NCBI RefSeq assembly: GCF_000934545.1
Contig: NZ_CP010554.1
Span: 2,852,001-2,916,000 of the forward strand
DNA: 64,000 bases
Direction of reading: 5' to 3'
Source: Rugosibacter aromaticivorans
Lineage (GTDB): Bacteria; Pseudomonadota; Gammaproteobacteria; Burkholderiales; Rhodocyclaceae
Part shown: in pieces, positions 63,004 to 64,000 of the stretch
Position numbering within the stretch: the first letter of the stretch is position 1
Layout of the letters: each line of letters opens with the position of its first letter
Notes under the pieces: model-generated
What the model saw: only the letters and a program-made list of their open reading frames with translations
What the model was told of the DNA's origin: nothing
Databases searched by the model: none
Position numbers and translations under genes: made by a program

Positions 63004-63423
63004 ATGCCCGGCCTTGATCACACCACCCCCAACCCCACCGAAATTACCCTGCACAAAAAATCGTGCATGCTGGAAATTGCCTTTGATGATGGCAGCCATT
63101 TTCAGTTACCGGCTGAATTTCTTCGTGTGTATAGTCCTTCTGCTGAAGTGCGCGGCCACGGCAAAGGACAGGAAACACTGCAAACGGGAAAGCACGACGT
63201 GGCGATTCTGGCACTCGAACCGGTTGGCAGCTATGGCATTAAGCCCACGTTCTCAGATGGCCACAATAGCGGCATTTTCTCCTGGGACGTGCTGCATTAC
63301 CTGGGTGCCAACCAGCCTGCACTGTGGGCCGATTATCTTGAACGCCTAGCGGCTGCGGGGGCGAGCCGTGACGCATCGACACCAAAAATACCACCCAATA
63401 CCGGATGCGGCAGCCACCGGTGA
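63004..63423 (+). CDS. DUF971 (gamma-butyrobetaine hydroxylase-like N-terminal) protein
   Basis: 139 residues from the ATG at 63004 (a GTG at 62992 is possible; neither has a clear ribosome binding site). The DUF971 pattern is present: ITLHKKSCMLEIAFDDGSHFQLPAEFLRVYSPSAEVRG, then YGIKPTFSDGHNSGIFSWDVLHYLG. The domain resembles the N-terminal part of gamma-butyrobetaine hydroxylase and is linked to iron-sulfur or ubiquinone-related genes; here it precedes ubiE by nine bases. The molecular function is unknown. Confidence 0.92.
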   Translation: MPGLDHTTPNPTEITLHKKSCMLEIAFDDGSHFQLPAEFLRVYSPSAEVRGHGKGQETLQTGKHDVAILALEPVGSYGIKPTFSDGHNSGIFSWDVLHYLGANQPALWADYLERLAAAGASRDASTPKIPPNTGCGSHR

Positions 63424-63432
63424 CAAAAACTC

Positions 63433-64000
63433 ATGACTAAAACTCACTTCGGATTTGAGACCGTCGACGAACACAGCAAGGCGCAACGCGTCGCCGGGGT
63501 GTTCTCATCCGTTGCGGCGAAATATGACATCATGAACGATCTCATGTCCTTCGGCCTGCACCGCGTATGGAAAAAATTCGCCATTGACATCGCCGCACCG
63601 CGCCCGGGCGAGCGTGTGCTGGATGTCGCGGGTGGCACGGCGGATCTTTCTTTAGCCTTTGCACGCCGCGTGGGTACGCAAACCGAAACCGGCGGGCAGG
63701 TATGGCTCACAGACATCAATAACGCCATGCTCAGCGTGGGGCGTGATCGCCTGCTGGACGCAGGGATCATTGCGCCCGTGGCGCAATGCGATGCCGAAAA
63801 ATTGCCGTTCCCTGATGGTTATTTCGATATCGTTACCGTAGCCTTTGGCTTGCGCAACATGACACATAAAGAGCAGGCGCTGTCCGAGATGTTGCGTATA
63901 TTGCGACCCGGAGGGCGGCTGCTGGTACTGGAATTTTCCAAGGTATGGGCGCCGCTGGAAAAAATTTACGATGCTTATTCATTCAAGCTGCTCCCCTGGC
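63433..64000 (+). CDS. ubiE: Ubiquinone/menaquinone methyltransferase UbiE, cut by window edge
   Basis: 189 residues are visible, reaching the right edge. It C-methylates the benzoquinone (or naphthoquinone) ring with SAM. Motifs: [58 protein letters not shown] (SAM site), [25 protein letters not shown] and [15 protein letters not shown]. Confidence 0.97.
   Translation, partial: MTKTHFGFETVDEHSKAQRVAGVFSSVAAKYDIMNDLMSFGLHRVWKKFAIDIAAPRPGERVLDVAGGTADLSLAFARRVGTQTETGGQVWLTDINNAMLSVGRDRLLDAGIIAPVAQCDAEKLPFPDGYFDIVTVAFGLRNMTHKEQALSEMLRILRPGGRLLVLEFSKVWAPLEKIYDAYSFKLLPW

Noticed and set aside
1..64000. CRISPR arrays, insertion sequences, prophage or integrase genes
   Set aside because: No regularly spaced repeats, transposase, integrase or phage structural genes were seen; the repeats found are short and dispersed.

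Overview
The window is chromosomal DNA of a betaproteobacterium. The evidence is the set of conserved gene orders: nadD-rsfS-rlmH-maf-rng; dprA-LysM-def-fmt next to htpX-rsmB-DUF4390-ntrY-ntrX; and hemE, priA, DUF971, ubiE. A BPSS1780-family membrane gene and a PEP-CTERM-type EpsB sugar transferase fit the same group. Genus cannot be fixed from the sequence alone; Nitrosomonadales or Rhodocyclales would fit.

Bases 1-9.5 kb and 24.6-26.1 kb hold a stress and envelope block of mostly short genes. They include a KaiC-like ATPase with a coupled small protein, an encapsulin-type ferritin without an encapsulin, CsbD, three BON-domain proteins, DUF3309, Lmo0937-type and glycine-zipper proteins, a Cys-repeat periplasmic protein and an OmpA-type protein. 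Between the two parts lie a large KatE catalase (9.5-11.7 kb), an EpsB-type exopolysaccharide transferase, a wrecked CRP-family regulator and a very large NdvB-type cyclic beta-1,2-glucan synthase in an operon with an AI-2E-type transporter. Nine near-identical dyad sites (TCTGTNCGNTGGCGNACA), plus one inverted duplicate, sit mostly 140-240 bp upstream of these genes and nowhere else that I found. They look like one stress regulon.

From 26.5 kb on the content is housekeeping: enoyl-CoA hydratase, lgt, ilvD, mobA, tRNA-Gly(CCC), rng-maf-rlmH-rsfS-nadD, ttcA, folM-like and tcdA. At 38.2-44.3 kb, on the minus strand, lies a lower meta-cleavage operon in transcription order dmpC, dmpE, SDR, dmpF, dmpG, dmpH, dmpI. 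It converts 2-hydroxymuconate semialdehyde to pyruvate and acetyl-CoA. Its first gene, dmpC, carries a 2-bp insertion that breaks the frame. No ring-cleavage dioxygenase and no dmpD are present. Then follow DUF924, topB, smg, dprA, a LysM protein, def-fmt, a PuuD-like membrane protein, htpX, rsmB, DUF4390, a NtrY/NtrX-like pair (the response regulator has a dead AAA+ domain), hemE, priA, DUF971 and ubiE, which is cut by the right edge. The hemE-priA gap is AT-rich and has a small cluster of DnaA boxes.

The most unusual signal is a short dispersed DNA element with core ACCAGCGCCGACTTTT. It occurs about ten times between 14.3 and 57.8 kb, mostly inside unrelated genes, in both orientations and in different reading frames. 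Its flanking arms are complementary but differ from copy to copy, and two copies carry an extra internal hairpin. It is absent from the first 14 kb. It may be an uptake-signal-like or small mobile palindromic element.
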